Below are positions 9,499 through 17,071 of a stretch of 64,000 bases of DNA, one piece after another (the stretch's first letter is position 1; every line of letters begins with the position of its first letter). The position numbers and the translations under genes are program-made. The DNA lies in the NCBI GenBank assembly GCA_947504195.1, contig CANNGN010000001.1, positions 186,001 through 250,000 on the forward strand. The letters run 5' to 3'. Below the pieces are notes generated by a model. The model did not search any database, was not told the DNA's origin, and saw nothing but the letters and a program-made list of their open reading frames with translations. This DNA is from an uncultured Vibrio sp. (GTDB taxonomy: Bacteria > Pseudomonadota > Gammaproteobacteria > Enterobacterales > Vibrionaceae).

Positions 9499-10185
9499 AT
9501 GCTACAACTTGACGCTGTGTTTGCTCTTTTACCACCGATGCTATTTGGTACATTGATACTATTAACTCTGATTCTTGAAAAAGGCGATATTTGCCCCGGT
9601 CAGCGTGGGCGCATCCATAAGACGTTGCCGGTTATTGCAATTGGCTGGGGGATTTCAGGGATCACAATGCTTCCGTCGTTAGCGGTAGGAGCACTACTAT
9701 TGGTTTATTTTAGCCAAGTGAAAACGGGAAAGACGCGCGGATCAGGGCCAATTAAATTGCTGTTCGGTGTCAACGTGCTAGCGGGTTTAATGTTTGTGAT
9801 GCAGCTGGTTTCGTCAGGGCAGTGGTTGATGATGGTCTCCTTGGTGTTATTTGTAATCCTGCTAGGGGCATCTTTAGGGCACCTTCTATTGGTCATCGCG
9901 CGAACTCGCTTGCAAGCCTTTCATAAACTTCTTCCTTGTGCAGGCGTTGTCGCAGCAATGTGCCTCTCACTTTGCTTAATTCCGCTAGGTACAAGCCTAT
10001 CTGAGCAAGAGCTTGAACAGGCGATTCCTACGATTTTATTTGCGTTCATCGTGATGATCATTTCAATCGTTGTGTGGATTTGGCCGATTATTCGTTCAAC
10101 AACACCAACAAAATGGCCTCTCGTCGTCTCATTAGGGCTGCTTTTAACATCAACAAGCGCCATTATCACACTTATCTCCCATTAG
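9499..10185 (+). CDS. Polytopic membrane protein of unknown function
   Basis: A 228-residue, strongly hydrophobic protein with about seven or eight predicted membrane segments (LLPPMLFGTLILLTLIL, TLPVIAIGWGISGITML, LAVGALLLVYF, LLFGVNVLAGLMFVMQLV, WLMMVSLVLFVILLGASL, LLPCAGVVAAMCLSLCL, AIPTILFAFIVMIISIVVWIW, WPLVVSLGLLLTSTSAIITL). Short basic loops (KTGKTRGSG, ARTRLQAFHK) suggest their cytoplasmic orientation. No transporter or enzyme motif is recognised. The ATG at 9499 has only a weak ribosome site. It converges on the DUF938 gene with about 70 bases between and no obvious terminator. Confidence 0.75.
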   Translation: MLQLDAVFALLPPMLFGTLILLTLILEKGDICPGQRGRIHKTLPVIAIGWGISGITMLPSLAVGALLLVYFSQVKTGKTRGSGPIKLLFGVNVLAGLMFVMQLVSSGQWLMMVSLVLFVILLGASLGHLLLVIARTRLQAFHKLLPCAGVVAAMCLSLCLIPLGTSLSEQELEQAIPTILFAFIVMIISIVVWIWPIIRSTTPTKWPLVVSLGLLLTSTSAIITLISH

Positions 10186-10254
10186 AACGTGTTCTCGATG
10201 ATTGCGCTTGAGAGAGAATAAAGTCCTAAGGGCATACCGGCTCGCCATGGTTCG

Positions 10255-10839
10255 TTATGCGGCTTTCCATACCAGTAAGAAGTTGTTCGCTGGCATTGAT
10301 ATGGTTTGGGTGAGGCTGAGGTTTGATGCCCACCCCGTTAATTCATCAATGTCCCGAATCCCACCATATCCATTTTTCTGTAAATGAATATCGAATTCGC
10401 GATTGCTGTCGCTGGTAAAGTCACCGTCTACTTTCATTGGCCCATACTGGCAAAATAGACCTCCAGCTTGTAGGTTTTCTCCAATCGTTTCCATCATTAG
10501 CTTGGCATCATGTCGCTGCATAATATGGGTTGTGTTTGCTGTAAAAATGCCATCAACCTGTAAGTCAGGCCAGTTGTTCTTTCCAAAATGGAAATCGAAC
10601 GGAGGAGTCACATTCGGTAACTTTGAATCGGCGATCCACGCATTGATGCTGGCATGGTTTTCAAGCATATCACTTGTATTCCAGACGAGGTGGGGTAGGT
10701 GTTTGGCGAAAAATACCGCATGTTGGCCCGTTCCTGAACCGATCTCCAACACATGTTGAGTACGATTAAAATGGATCGCGATCTGTTCTAAAATAGGGTT
10801 TTGATTTCTCTCACATGAGTCGGAAAAACGTTTTGTCAT
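10255..10839 (-). CDS. DUF938 family class I SAM-dependent methyltransferase
   Basis: A 194-residue protein of the DUF938 (methyltransferase-like 26) family. The SAM-binding glycine loop is VLEIGSGTGQHAVFFA (residues about 30-45), preceded by the family-typical SCERNQNPIL. TSDMLENHASI provides the acidic strand-2 region, and IFTANTTHIM and GLFCQYGPMKVDG follow the Rossmann order. Substrate is unknown. Forty bases separate it from the upstream GFA-family gene on the same strand, so the two are probably co-transcribed. Confidence 0.88.
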   Translation of the reverse strand: MTKRFSDSCERNQNPILEQIAIHFNRTQHVLEIGSGTGQHAVFFAKHLPHLVWNTSDMLENHASINAWIADSKLPNVTPPFDFHFGKNNWPDLQVDGIFTANTTHIMQRHDAKLMMETIGENLQAGGLFCQYGPMKVDGDFTSDSNREFDIHLQKNGYGGIRDIDELTGWASNLSLTQTISMPANNFLLVWKAA

Positions 10840-10879
10840 TAAATGCTACCTAAAAGGTTTTGAATGAAATTTGGGGTTG

Positions 10880-11296
10880 CTAAGTTCGTGGACCATCTCT
10901 ACCTTCCTTAAACTTAGGTAGGGTATCGTGTAGCTCACACCAATTTGCTTTGTATTGAGTATAAATATGCGCATCAGGCTGAGTCGGAATCGGTTCGTCG
11001 AAGGTGGCAATTGCGAGTTCTATGTGACTCAATGGTACGCCTTTAGTTCGGAAGCCGATACTTGAACCACATTCGCTGCAAAATGTTCTTATGGTGCCAT
11101 TGGGAGCGACAAATTCTTTTAAATAGTCGCAACCAGAAAGCCAGGTTAAACCAGAGGCTCCCACTAGTGTTGCATAGGCGGCACCGTGAAATTTACGACA
11201 CATTGAACAGTGACAATGCGCGACTCGTTCATCAAAACTCTCTACCGTAAATGTTACGACACCACACAAACAGCTCCCTTTGTATGTGTTACTCAT
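10880..11296 (-). CDS. GFA family protein (glutathione-dependent formaldehyde-activating-like)
   Basis: A 138-residue zinc-binding protein of the GFA/CENP-V fold. Cysteines follow the family pattern: GSCLCGVV near the N-terminus, HCHCSMCRKFHGA (the structural and catalytic zinc sites) and TFCSECGSSIGF. The family includes glutathione-dependent formaldehyde-activating enzymes, but most members, including short ones like this, have no proven substrate. The ATG at 11296 has GGGAGAG upstream. Probably co-transcribed with the DUF938 methyltransferase downstream. Confidence 0.88.
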   Translation of the reverse strand: MSNTYKGSCLCGVVTFTVESFDERVAHCHCSMCRKFHGAAYATLVGASGLTWLSGCDYLKEFVAPNGTIRTFCSECGSSIGFRTKGVPLSHIELAIATFDEPIPTQPDAHIYTQYKANWCELHDTLPKFKEGRDGPRT

Positions 11297-11476
11297 ATGC
11301 TCTCCCTAGCTTGCGTCTTGTGTATCATTAAACATACTGAGGCAATGTGGTGTTTCGGTCAATTGGAATGCAGAGGAGGAGTAGCTTGAAAACGATAAAT
11401 GTGCGTATTCTTACCATCTAATGTCGTGCAGTCGTGATAATATATGCGCAATGTTATCTCCAAACTTCGACTCATT

Positions 11477-12238
11477 ATGTACCAAGAATTATTACAACCG
11501 ATTCATTCCTTCCTTAAATGCTCAACACCTGACTCTTGGATTGAAGAGGCTCGTAAACCCGAAAATCTATCGGTCATTTTGCGGGATCATTTACTCTGTG
11601 AATTGAAAGCGGCGCAGAGTGCAGTATTCCTTTTAAAACGTTACGTTCTAACGGACGAAGGCAAACAGCAAATCAATGAACTTGTTGAACCTTATGAGCT
11701 CTTCGCATACAAGCGCATTGGCAGTCTGGAGTCTCTTAAAGGCAAGAGTAATATATCTAAATCAATCAAACCAAAACAAAACTGTCCATACGGGCAAGAG
11801 ATGATTGATAAAATGGTTTTGTTGATTCGTGAAGAGTTACATCACTTCTATCAAGTGTTGGAGATTATAGAAGCCCAAGGTTTAGAGTATCGCCCCATTC
11901 CGGCGAGCCGCTACGCTAAGGGAATGATTCAACACGTGCGCACTTTTGAGCCCGCAGCATTGATAGATAAACTGATCATTGGCGCTTTTATTGAAGCTCG
12001 CTCTTGTGAACGGTTTGCGAAACTGGCGCCGCATCTAGCTACTGATATTGGTAAATTCTATATTTCACTGCTGCGTTCCGAAGCAAGGCATTACCAAGAT
12101 TATTTAGCACTTGCCGAGCAGATTGCTGGTGATGATATCTCTGAGCGAATTGAGCATTTTTCGAATGTCGAAGCAGAGTTAATGAGTTCCAATGATTCTG
12201 AGTTTCGCTTCCATTCAGGTGCCCCAGTTCTTACCTAG
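11477..12238 (+). CDS. miaE: tRNA-(ms2io6A) hydroxylase MiaE
   Basis: A 253-residue ferritin-like di-iron monooxygenase that hydroxylates the isopentenyl group of ms2i6A37 in tRNA. Di-iron ligands are visible in four helices: LLCELKAAQ (Glu), REELHHFYQVLE (E-x-x-H), FIEARSCERF (Glu) and LLRSEARHYQDY (E-x-x-H). The C-terminus (RFHSGAP) is family-typical. I chose the ATG at 11477 because homologues begin MYQELL or similar; an in-frame ATG at 11444 would add 11 residues, and neither has a clear ribosome site. Its stop is 10 bases from that of the convergent metR. Confidence 0.92.
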   Translation: MYQELLQPIHSFLKCSTPDSWIEEARKPENLSVILRDHLLCELKAAQSAVFLLKRYVLTDEGKQQINELVEPYELFAYKRIGSLESLKGKSNISKSIKPKQNCPYGQEMIDKMVLLIREELHHFYQVLEIIEAQGLEYRPIPASRYAKGMIQHVRTFEPAALIDKLIIGAFIEARSCERFAKLAPHLATDIGKFYISLLRSEARHYQDYLALAEQIAGDDISERIEHFSNVEAELMSSNDSEFRFHSGAPVLT

Positions 12239-12248
12239 ATGATTCGGC

Positions 12249-13160
12249 TTAGGCGATTTTAATGCCCTCGAGATGACTGCGACACTGCTGGCGCGCTGTA
12301 GTGAAAAAAGCTTGTAAGTAACGCTTTTCTTTTTCACTATTGCGCGTAGCAGCAAATAATCGACGCCACAATCCTGTTCCTAACGGTTTACTGCAGACCA
12401 ACCCTTGGCGTGAAAACTCACTAATTGCCCAGTTAGGTAATGCCGCAACGCCAAGCCCTGCGGATACCATTTGCACAAGCATTAAGGTGTTGTCTGCCTG
12501 TTTCCAGTTCTTTGGCTCAATATTCGCGGGCATTAAGAAATGCTTCACCACATCCAATCTTTGTTTGGGGACGGGATAGCCAAGCATCGTTTGATCTTTA
12601 AGGTGATGAGGTTCGATTACGTCGACTTCAGCAAGCGGGTGTTGAGTTGATGTGATTAACCGCATTTCAAAATCAAATAGAGGTTCGTAATGAATTTCTG
12701 AACGCGGCTGAATGTCTGAGGTAATGAGTAGATCGAGTTCACCCGCTAGCAGAGCAGGTAGGGGATCGAAACCAAACCCAGATAAAAAATCGAGCTCTAC
12801 ACTTGGCCATGCAGTTTGGTACTCTTTTAATGCGGGCATTAACCACTGGAAGCAAGAATGGCAGTCGATGGCCATATGTAGGCGTCCATTCACATCTTCT
12901 TTTAGGCTGACAATATCATTCTCAGCCTTAGCGAGTTTGGGTAAAATATCTTCCGCTAACGTTAGTAATATCTCACCTTCCGAGGTAAACCGAACTGGTC
13001 TGGTTTTACGTAAAAATAGTTGCCCACCTAAGCGAGATTCTAAATCTTTTAACTGATGAGAGAGCGCTGATTGAGTGAGGTGAAGCGCATTTGCGGTCGC
13101 AGTGAGTGACCCGGTATCACGTAATGAAACCAATGTTCTTAAGTGTTTAATTTCAATCAT
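12249..13160 (-). CDS. metR: LysR-type regulator MetR
   Basis: A 303-residue LysR-family activator of methionine biosynthesis genes, with homocysteine as coregulator in E. coli. The N-terminal winged helix-turn-helix is IEIKHLRTLVSLRDTGSLTA...TQSALSHQLKDLE (residues 1-60). The effector domain aligns closely with E. coli MetR: CHSCFQWLMPAL, VELDFLSGFGFDPLPALL, GELDLLITSDI, YPVPKQRLDV and MVSAGLGVAALPNW. The ATG at 13160 begins MIEIKHL exactly like the E. coli protein; a TTG frame from 13178 is not supported. No metE is divergently placed here, unlike in enteric bacteria. Confidence 0.93.
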   Translation of the reverse strand: MIEIKHLRTLVSLRDTGSLTATANALHLTQSALSHQLKDLESRLGGQLFLRKTRPVRFTSEGEILLTLAEDILPKLAKAENDIVSLKEDVNGRLHMAIDCHSCFQWLMPALKEYQTAWPSVELDFLSGFGFDPLPALLAGELDLLITSDIQPRSEIHYEPLFDFEMRLITSTQHPLAEVDVIEPHHLKDQTMLGYPVPKQRLDVVKHFLMPANIEPKNWKQADNTLMLVQMVSAGLGVAALPNWAISEFSRQGLVCSKPLGTGLWRRLFAATRNSEKEKRYLQAFFTTARQQCRSHLEGIKIA

Positions 13161-13423
13161 TCGAATGGCTCTATTCAAAACAAGGCTTGTTTAACCTAAC
13201 GGTTTGTCCTCAGCGTGTAAATATATAACTCTAATTAATTTTAATAAATTTAAAGATAAAAATTACAACATGAATTTTATTGATATACATGTTGAATGCT
13301 TGGACATTATACAGGTGATTAATATCTTTATATTTTAGCCATCCAGATTAAGGGCTAATCCCGATTGTGGACTCAAGATGTCAGGTTGGACGGAAACAGA
13401 AGTAGCGTTAGCTTAATGAGGAA
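13161..13423. other. metR upstream region with an inverted repeat
   Basis: AT-rich region upstream of metR and downstream of aspS. It contains an inverted repeat, CAACATG (13266-13272) and CATGTTG (13288-13294), 15 bases apart, that could be a regulator site. I found no 13-bp MetR box of the E. coli type. Confidence 0.35.
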
Positions 13424-13456
13424 GCCCAATCTCAAGTTAAGTCATTGAGGTTGGGC
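13424..13456 (-). terminator. Hairpin after aspS, probable terminator
   Basis: A 12-bp stem with one G-U pair (13424-13435 with 13445-13456) begins 9 bases past the aspS stop. It lacks a clean T-run, so efficiency is uncertain. Confidence 0.5.
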
Positions 13457-13464
13457 AAATCAGG

Positions 13465-13854
13465 TTATTGTGTGTCGATGCAATCGGCTTTGCTGATTAT
13501 CTGGTCGGTCATCAATTGGCCGCGAGTATTTCGAACCTTGATGCGATAATTAATACCTGCATCGAGGTTTTCTAGTGTACTTGGGTCAGTACAATAGCTG
13601 TTGATACTGGTTGCGATGAGCTGATCGATAGTGGGAGCGCCAGGGGTATCCGTGTTATAAATCATCATTAATTCAATCACGTTTTTCTGTGCTAAAGCTC
13701 GTAGAATCGAGAGTGGGCCTCGTTCAATTGGAAGCTGAGAATTCAGTGTTTGAGCACGTTGAAGCGTTAGAATTTCCAACTTATCCGCATCGTTACTACT
13801 ACACCCAGCCAACAATAATACTGCCATCAAAGGCAGGAAAATAAATTTTTTCAT
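13465..13854 (-). CDS. aspS: Type II secretion pilotin lipoprotein AspS
   Basis: A 129-residue lipoprotein with lipobox LLAGC (Cys18). The mature part fits the AspS/YghG pilotin family, which binds the type II secretion secretin and carries it to the outer membrane: QRAQTLNSQLPIERGPLSILRA, then YCTDP, LDAGINYRIKVRNTRGQL and a C-terminal ADC. The two mature cysteines in these positions form the family disulfide. I identify it from memory of V. cholerae VC1703 and E. coli YghG, which share the LPI and GINY-I--N--RG pattern. Its start follows the yciI stop by one base, so translation is probably coupled. The general secretion pathway operon itself is not in this window. Confidence 0.8.
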   Translation of the reverse strand: MKKFIFLPLMAVLLLAGCSSNDADKLEILTLQRAQTLNSQLPIERGPLSILRALAQKNVIELMMIYNTDTPGAPTIDQLIATSINSYCTDPSTLENLDAGINYRIKVRNTRGQLMTDQIISKADCIDTQ

Positions 13855-13855
13855 A

Positions 13856-14152
13856 TTAAAATACTTGTTTAAATGGTTTTACAATCACGTTCGCATACAC
13901 ACCCGCATCAATATAAGGATCGGCGTCTGCCCATGCTTTTGCTTCTTCCAGTGAATCAAACTTTGCTATGACGGTTGAACCCGTGAAACCAGCTTCACCT
14001 GGATTTTCATTATCAATAGCAGGCATTGGACCGGCAGTGAGTAAGCGACCCTCATCGCGAAGGTTTTGTAAGCGCTCTAAATGAGCTGCACGAACACTCA
14101 TTCGCTTTTCCAGCGAGTTTTCAATATCTTGAGAAAAAATGACGTACCACAT
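13856..14152 (-). CDS. yciI: YciI family protein
   Basis: A 98-residue protein of the YciI-like, dimeric alpha-beta barrel family. It begins MWYVIFSQD, includes [22 protein letters not shown] (the conserved His and the R-AGP segment), and ends [13 protein letters not shown]. The family is linked by structure to small-molecule dehydration or hydrolysis; physiological function is unknown. I use the ATG at 14152 because AAGGAAC sits just before it and homologues start here; a frame from 14194 adds 14 unsupported residues. It lies between yciA and aspS on the same strand. E. coli has tonB between yciA and yciI; it is missing here. Confidence 0.92.
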   Translation of the reverse strand: MWYVIFSQDIENSLEKRMSVRAAHLERLQNLRDEGRLLTAGPMPAIDNENPGEAGFTGSTVIAKFDSLEEAKAWADADPYIDAGVYANVIVKPFKQVF

Positions 14153-14239
14153 TTCAAGTTCCTTAAAGAGTCGGTCAATTTGAATATCACTCACTATATC
14201 GTAAGTGAGTAAAGAGAGCGTAACAAAGAGAAAAAAGAG

Positions 14240-14641
14240 TTAGCACGATCGGGTTATTTTCCGAGGACGTCCTTCAGAATCGACCGCAACATAATTAAAG
14301 GTCGCTTCACAAACCATAAATCGAGCACCAATCCCATCTTCAAGAATCGGCTTCACCCATACTTCGAGTTCAATTGACATCGAAGAGTTCCCCACTTTTA
14401 CACATTCACCATAGCAACAGACGACATCGCCCACAGTGACAGGTTTGCGGAAAGTAATACTCGAAACCGAAACCGTAACGATACGGCCACAGGATATCTC
14501 CTTGGCGAGAATCCCCCCAGCCAGATCGAGCTGTGACATGATCCACCCGCCAAAAATATCACCGTTCGCATTGGTGCTAGCGGGCATTGCAAGTGTGCGT
14601 GAAAGGAGTTGACCTTTAGGGTCTTGAGTATCATCAATCAT
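14240..14641 (-). CDS. yciA: Acyl-CoA thioesterase YciA
   Basis: A 133-residue hotdog-fold thioesterase that hydrolyses acyl-CoA esters. Motifs: [28 protein letters not shown], with the catalytic Asp in GDIFGGW, then [18 protein letters not shown] and the C-terminal ATFNYVAVD. Length equals that of E. coli YciA. Its ATG overlaps the yciB stop by 4 bases (ATGA), so yciB and yciA are translationally coupled. Confidence 0.95.
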   Translation of the reverse strand: MIDDTQDPKGQLLSRTLAMPASTNANGDIFGGWIMSQLDLAGGILAKEISCGRIVTVSVSSITFRKPVTVGDVVCCYGECVKVGNSSMSIELEVWVKPILEDGIGARFMVCEATFNYVAVDSEGRPRKITRSC

Positions 14642-15180
14642 TGATTTGGTTCTTCTTCTTTATCCATGTACTTGTAAATATAAACACCAGTAAGTACCGT
14701 AAAAATTAATGTCGCGATTAACAAACCGAAGACTTTAAAATTCACCCAAACTTCTAGCGGTAAATTAAATGCAACGTAGATATTCAATAATGAACAGGCG
14801 ATAAAGAATATCACCCATGCCCAGCTAATTTTTCCCCACACTTGGTCTGGAAGAGTGAGCTCTTTTCCAAGCATGTTTTTGATTAGTGACTTACCCATCA
14901 TATGGCTAACGCCGATCGCGAGAGCAAAGCAGAGGTAAACAATAGTGACTTTCCATTTTATAAAATTGTCATCATGCAAGAATATGGTTAAACCACCAAA
15001 CACGGTGATAACTCCGAACATAATGACCTGCATTTTTTCGACTTTTTTAGTGATCGCATAAGTGATGACCAACTGGAGAAAGGTAGCGACGATCAGGGCA
15101 CCAGTAGCGACATAAACATCGTAGAGTTTAAATAAAGCAAAAAAGACAAGTAGCGGTAGAAAGTCGAGTAGTTGTTTCAT
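14638..15180 (-). CDS. yciB: Inner membrane septation protein YciB
   Basis: A 180-residue integral membrane protein (YciB/IspA, septation protein A) with five predicted membrane segments. It begins [21 protein letters not shown], the family signature, and contains [36 protein letters not shown], which is highly conserved. In E. coli, YciB affects envelope integrity and septum formation. The start is preceded by TGGAA. First gene of the coupled yciB-yciA pair, with yciI-aspS following. Confidence 0.95.
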   Translation of the reverse strand: MKQLLDFLPLLVFFALFKLYDVYVATGALIVATFLQLVITYAITKKVEKMQVIMFGVITVFGGLTIFLHDDNFIKWKVTIVYLCFALAIGVSHMMGKSLIKNMLGKELTLPDQVWGKISWAWVIFFIACSLLNIYVAFNLPLEVWVNFKVFGLLIATLIFTVLTGVYIYKYMDKEEEPNQ

Positions 15181-15260
15181 AACAATTCCATAAATACACG
15201 TAATGGTCGACAGTCTAACGGAGTTTTCATGTTTTCTGAATAGTTTGAATGGTTCACTTA

Positions 15261-15301
15261 CATTTTACTTACCTTAGACTTTAATTACGATAAGTAAAAT
15301 G
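15261..15301. repeat. Perfect 11-bp inverted repeat upstream of yciB
   Basis: CATTTTACTTA (15261-15271) and its exact complement (15291-15301) flank a 19-base loop. It sits just after the diguanylate cyclase stop and about 80 bases before the yciB start. It could be an AT-rich terminator of the cyclase gene or an operator of yciB. Confidence 0.45.
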
Positions 15302-15309
15302 CAAAGCCT

Positions 15310-16737
15310 CTATCGATCAGAGTACACCTGATTTCGCCCTTGCTCTTTAGCCAAGTACATTGCTTTGTCGGCACGACGTATAAGAGAAGGCACTGTTTCT
15401 TTTTCTTGTAGTTGCGAAACACCAATACTAACGGTGACCTTAGGGTCGAACGGCTGACGTTCAATTGACCGTGTTAATCGTTCCATGGCTCGAGTCGCGT
15501 CGTGAATATTTAAGCCAGGTAGAATGACAATAAATTCTTCGCCTCCCCAACGGCAGAAAGCATCTTCTTTACGCAATTCACTCTGACAGGTTTTTGCGAC
15601 CTGTTGTAATACATTGTCACCGGTCAGGTGTCCGAACTTGTCATTTATCGATTTAAAGTGGTCAATGTCTAGCATCGCAATGGTCAAAGGTGAGTGTGTG
15701 TGTTTGGCGTTTTTCATCGATTTCGCGACTAAAGTATCAAACCCTTGGCGATTATATGCACCTGTTAACGTGTCGACGGTTGCCATCTGTTCCAATCTTG
15801 ATTGATAACCTCTAAAGCTTAATTGAGCAACGAATATGACGAGCAAGGAAACCAGAACGCTGATACCAAAGTTATTAAAAAGAGAACGAAAGAAGGAGTT
15901 ATTATCGAAGCGGTCGATTTGTTGAACAATAATGTGCCACTGGAATTCTTCTACCCATCGAGTGCTTATGTAGATTGTAGACCCATTTTCATCGATATAG
16001 CTTCCACTCATATTTGAGCTACTGAGAATTTCAGGAGCTAGCGTTTTTAAGCCTTCATTCTGTTGAATCGAGCTAAAACTGAGTGGTTTTGAACCTTGAA
16101 GCGTGACCATTCCAGTGTCGTCAATGAAGAAAATTTCACGTTCATAGCGCATTTTGTATTTTTCGATTAACTCAGCCACAGTGTTGGAGCTTAAGCCAAC
16201 ACCAATGACACCAATAAAATTATTTTCAAAGTCATAGACGCGATAATTAACGAAAACTACGACTTGGTCTGGGTTCGCGGTATCATGATCGATGTTGATT
16301 TCATACTCTTTATTAGCACCTAGGTTTTTCACTCGAAAATACCAAGAATCATGATCATTGTTTTCGTCGACTTTTTTCAAAATACTCGAATAGTGATAAT
16401 AATTTTTGGTTAGGTCAGAGACGAAAAAAGCCGTAACGGTATTGTACTGTTTTTTTATTTCACCGAGGTATTGAATAATCTCGTTTGTGTCAGATTCACC
16501 CGATAGGGTCCAGTTACGTACAAATGTGTCTTGAGCCATCAAGGATGAAATGAAGATAGGACGGATTAAGTCCTGTTGAATCTCAGAGTAAATATTATCA
16601 CTGGTGAGTGGCAATGAGTCGTTTTTGATTTGTACTTCGAGCGTGTCATGAGCGATTCGATAACTTACCAATCCAGTGATAAAAAAACCGATCATGATGA
16701 GGCTGACTAATAGCCAAGTAAATTTACTTTTTGTCAT
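15310..16737 (-). CDS. Cache-domain diguanylate cyclase
   Basis: A 475-residue membrane sensor that should make c-di-GMP from two GTP. Order: N-terminal membrane helix (about 5-25), a periplasmic dCache-type sensor domain (about 30-285, with WYFRVKNLGANKEYEINID and NYRVYD...IGVIGVGLS, as in small-ligand Cache domains), second membrane helix (about 290-310, GISVLVSLLVIFVAQL), then GGDEF (about 320-475) with DTLTGAYNRQGF, IDHFKSIND and active GGEEF at 398-402. The inhibitory RxxD I-site is present (RKED, five residues before GGEEF), so product feedback is expected. Start chosen at the ATG at 16737; the longer frame begins with TTG. Ligand unknown. Confidence 0.92.
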   Translation of the reverse strand: MTKSKFTWLLVSLIMIGFFITGLVSYRIAHDTLEVQIKNDSLPLTSDNIYSEIQQDLIRPIFISSLMAQDTFVRNWTLSGESDTNEIIQYLGEIKKQYNTVTAFFVSDLTKNYYHYSSILKKVDENNDHDSWYFRVKNLGANKEYEINIDHDTANPDQVVVFVNYRVYDFENNFIGVIGVGLSSNTVAELIEKYKMRYEREIFFIDDTGMVTLQGSKPLSFSSIQQNEGLKTLAPEILSSSNMSGSYIDENGSTIYISTRWVEEFQWHIIVQQIDRFDNNSFFRSLFNNFGISVLVSLLVIFVAQLSFRGYQSRLEQMATVDTLTGAYNRQGFDTLVAKSMKNAKHTHSPLTIAMLDIDHFKSINDKFGHLTGDNVLQQVAKTCQSELRKEDAFCRWGGEEFIVILPGLNIHDATRAMERLTRSIERQPFDPKVTVSIGVSQLQEKETVPSLIRRADKAMYLAKEQGRNQVYSDR

Positions 16738-17071
16738 TATTAATGTATTCCATGCAATGCTCTGTGGCAAAGTCGATGATAAAGATGAAATCTAAACAAA
16801 AACTCACGCATATGCCAATATAAAATCGCGGTGACTCTATTGAGTTATAGCATACGAAACCTCCACGGTATCGCTTCAATGAGTATTTTATTTATTCTCA
16901 CTAGCTTTTAGATAATTGAAGTGCGTATGTTGGCTTTGACAAAGTATGACTCTGGTAGCACTGCGAGCGACATCGTGATTTTTAAGACGTTCGTTTATTG
17001 GATTATTTTTATACTGTGTTTATCTGTAATCTTTATAATATTGAGTCATAAAACGACCCATTGGTGAGTTA
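16738..17071. other. Intergenic region between diguanylate cyclase and recQ-like gene
   Basis: A 334-base divergent promoter region, AT-rich. I see no RNA gene or named operator in it. Confidence 0.4.
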
